64,000 nucleotides of DNA, from positions 1 to 64,000 of the IMG/VR virus record IMGVR_UViG_3300021373_003510; one strand, written 5' to 3'. Positions 62,818 to 64,000 of this stretch are shown here, piece by piece. Source of the DNA: a virus. The notes under the pieces are model-generated. The model did no database searches and was not told the DNA's origin. It was given only the letters and a program-made list of their open reading frames with translations. The translations under genes were made by a program, and so were the position numbers. Every line of letters begins with the position of its first letter. Positions within the stretch are counted from its first letter, which is position 1.

Positions 62818-64000
62818 CCGAAAAAGTCCTCAAGTGTTGCAGCCGTTTTCTTTTCGTATTGTGATATATCAGTAGCGATATAATCTTTATCAATGGCTGT
62901 CATAATTTTGTTATTCAAAAAAGTACCATCATAATATTCAGGCTTACATATTAATTTACGCAAACCTCTTATTACTGATTCGTACTCATTTTCGTTATTT
63001 AATAACCTAGTCATTCTTTCTTTAAATTCAGTAGGAGTTTTAGGTCTTAAAAAATCTGGTATAGGTAGATGTTTTTGTTCATCATAAGTAGGATGTAAGA
63101 ATGGTATTACACCAGCATGTACCATTTCAATATACTTTGAAGTTACCCAACCCTTTGCGATTGGAATAATAAAAGTAAACTTAACATTGTTCATTTTTGC
63201 CATTACATCATCAAGATGAATTGAACCTTTAAATCTTGCATCGGTTGTTGTATCAGGATGATCCCACTTACCATAAATTTCAACATCTTCATGATCGTCC
63301 AATACCCATTCTTTTAATAAGTTATATCTTGAAGGCTTTGCTTCATTTAATATAACCATGAATGGTACTTTACGATTCAAATTAAACTGTTCTGAATGTT
63401 CGTAATTAACACAGAAGCAAGTTTCCATACCTGCATATGTTGAAGGTACTTTTCTTTCGTATCTGTTTTGATCTTCATAATTGCGAATACTGCTTACTTC
63501 GTATTCATAATCGTATTGACCCAAAGACACTGTTGGTAAATGGAATATGTCTCTTGATTGATTCATTACATATCGTGGATCATTTACAATTTCAACATAA
63601 GGTGGTTGAACTTCATTTAACCAAATAGCAATAGGTGATGTATAGTTCTTAGTCATATCAATTACAGATGCAGGTTTACCATCAGTGATACCTTCTTTCA
63701 AATGTTTCACTTGAGTAATTTTACCTGGGATAGTAACTGTTCCAACTTGACCTACCATCATAACTGTATTGTCTAATTGAAATCCTTTCTGATTAAAGTA
63801 ATCTATAATATGTCGATAGAATCTATCATCGTCTTCATTCTTTACGCCTTTCCAAATATCAACTACATTATCATACGGAAACAACTCTAATACTTCAGAC
63901 TCATTTAGAGTACTGAAATCCGAACGACCAATAATATAAAAGGTCTTATCTGGGTTATTGTTTGCTAATGATATTAGAACTGTAGATGGCTCGTTGTCTC
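62814..64000 (-). CDS. Glycosyltransferase-like protein, 5' end beyond window (at least 394 aa)
   Basis: The frame stays open to the right edge: upstream of the apparent TTG at 63884 it reads EPSTVLISLANNNPDKTFYI, then IGRSDFSTLNESEV, so the real start is outside. The C-terminal half shows KFTFIIPIAKGWVTSKYIEM and HAGVIPFLHPTYDEQKHL, as in GT-B type transferases where the second domain binds the nucleotide sugar. It ends TLEDFFG, nearly identical to the C-terminus of the methyltransferase. A sugar or DNA-modifying role is possible but not shown. Confidence 0.75.
   Translation of the reverse strand, partial: DNEPSTVLISLANNNPDKTFYIIGRSDFSTLNESEVLELFPYDNVVDIWKGVKNEDDDRFYRHIIDYFNQKGFQLDNTVMMVGQVGTVTIPGKITQVKHLKEGITDGKPASVIDMTKNYTSPIAIWLNEVQPPYVEIVNDPRYVMNQSRDIFHLPTVSLGQYDYEYEVSSIRNYEDQNRYERKVPSTYAGMETCFCVNYEHSEQFNLNRKVPFMVILNEAKPSRYNLLKEWVLDDHEDVEIYGKWDHPDTTTDARFKGSIHLDDVMAKMNNVKFTFIIPIAKGWVTSKYIEMVHAGVIPFLHPTYDEQKHLPIPDFLRPKTPTEFKERMTRLLNNENEYESVIRGLRKLICKPEYYDGTFLNNKIMTAIDKDYIATDISQYEKKTAATLEDFFG

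Noticed and set aside
63882-63884. TTG as the start of the right-edge glycosyltransferase
   Set aside because: The frame remains open to the window edge with plausible protein sequence, so the true start lies outside the window.
54839-64000. tRNA genes
   Set aside because: The structured intergenic region at 55050-55213 was considered, but no cloverleaf with acceptor stem, T-loop GTTCRA and CCA pattern was found; none elsewhere either.

Overview
This window is a 64 kb piece of a low-GC, T4-like myovirus genome (a contractile-tailed phage of the marine/"exo-T-even" type). The basis is recognisable T4 orthologues in T4-like order (gp48, gp53, gp5, gp25, gp6, gp7, gp8; gp4, gp26, gp29; gp45, gp44, gp62, RegA), T4-type late promoters (TATAAATA and close variants), and companions often seen in marine T4-like phages (Hsp20, a DUF4278-like peptide, DUF4815 and S74 fibre proteins). 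The host cannot be fixed: cyanobacteria or another marine bacterium are both possible, and no photosynthesis gene, integrase or tRNA was seen.

Region 1 (1-50169, all minus strand, transcribed right to left) is a tail/baseplate and adsorption block. It runs gp48, gp53, a small protein, a gp27-like hub, gp5 without lysozyme, an M15-peptidase protein, gp25, gp6, then a gp7-like protein fused to an alpha/beta-hydrolase. Two proteins with cupredoxin-like domains follow, one of them a subtilase, then gp8, a DUF4815 protein and a run of very large fibre proteins. These include a 3753-residue repeat protein and a 1668-residue collagen-like fibre with an S74 chaperone. The left edge cuts a further fibre gene.

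Region 2 (50170-54838, plus strand) starts at two face-to-face late promoters. It holds gp4, a probable gp2, a gp54-like tube initiator, gp26 with a candidate -1 frameshift into a gp51-like tail, and the gp29-like tape measure.

Region 3 (54839-64000, minus strand) is the early/replication block. It contains a C5-methyltransferase, two glycosyltransferase-like genes (one cut by the right edge), a DexA-like exonuclease, sliding clamp, clamp loader, RegA, dUTPase, Hsp20 and a peroxiredoxin. Three consensus sigma70 promoters (TTGACA-N17-TATAAT) serve it, and late-type motifs precede Hsp20 and RegA. Between the peroxiredoxin and a DUF4278-like peptide lies a structured intergenic RNA candidate that resembles HEARO / IscB omega-RNA, with no IscB gene in the window.

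Working model: region 3 replicates and modifies the DNA early, while regions 1 and 2 build the tail late from divergent transcripts. The fibres and virion-borne hydrolases (esterase, subtilase, M15 peptidase) probably act at the cell surface. No gap longer than 300 bases lacks a gene.
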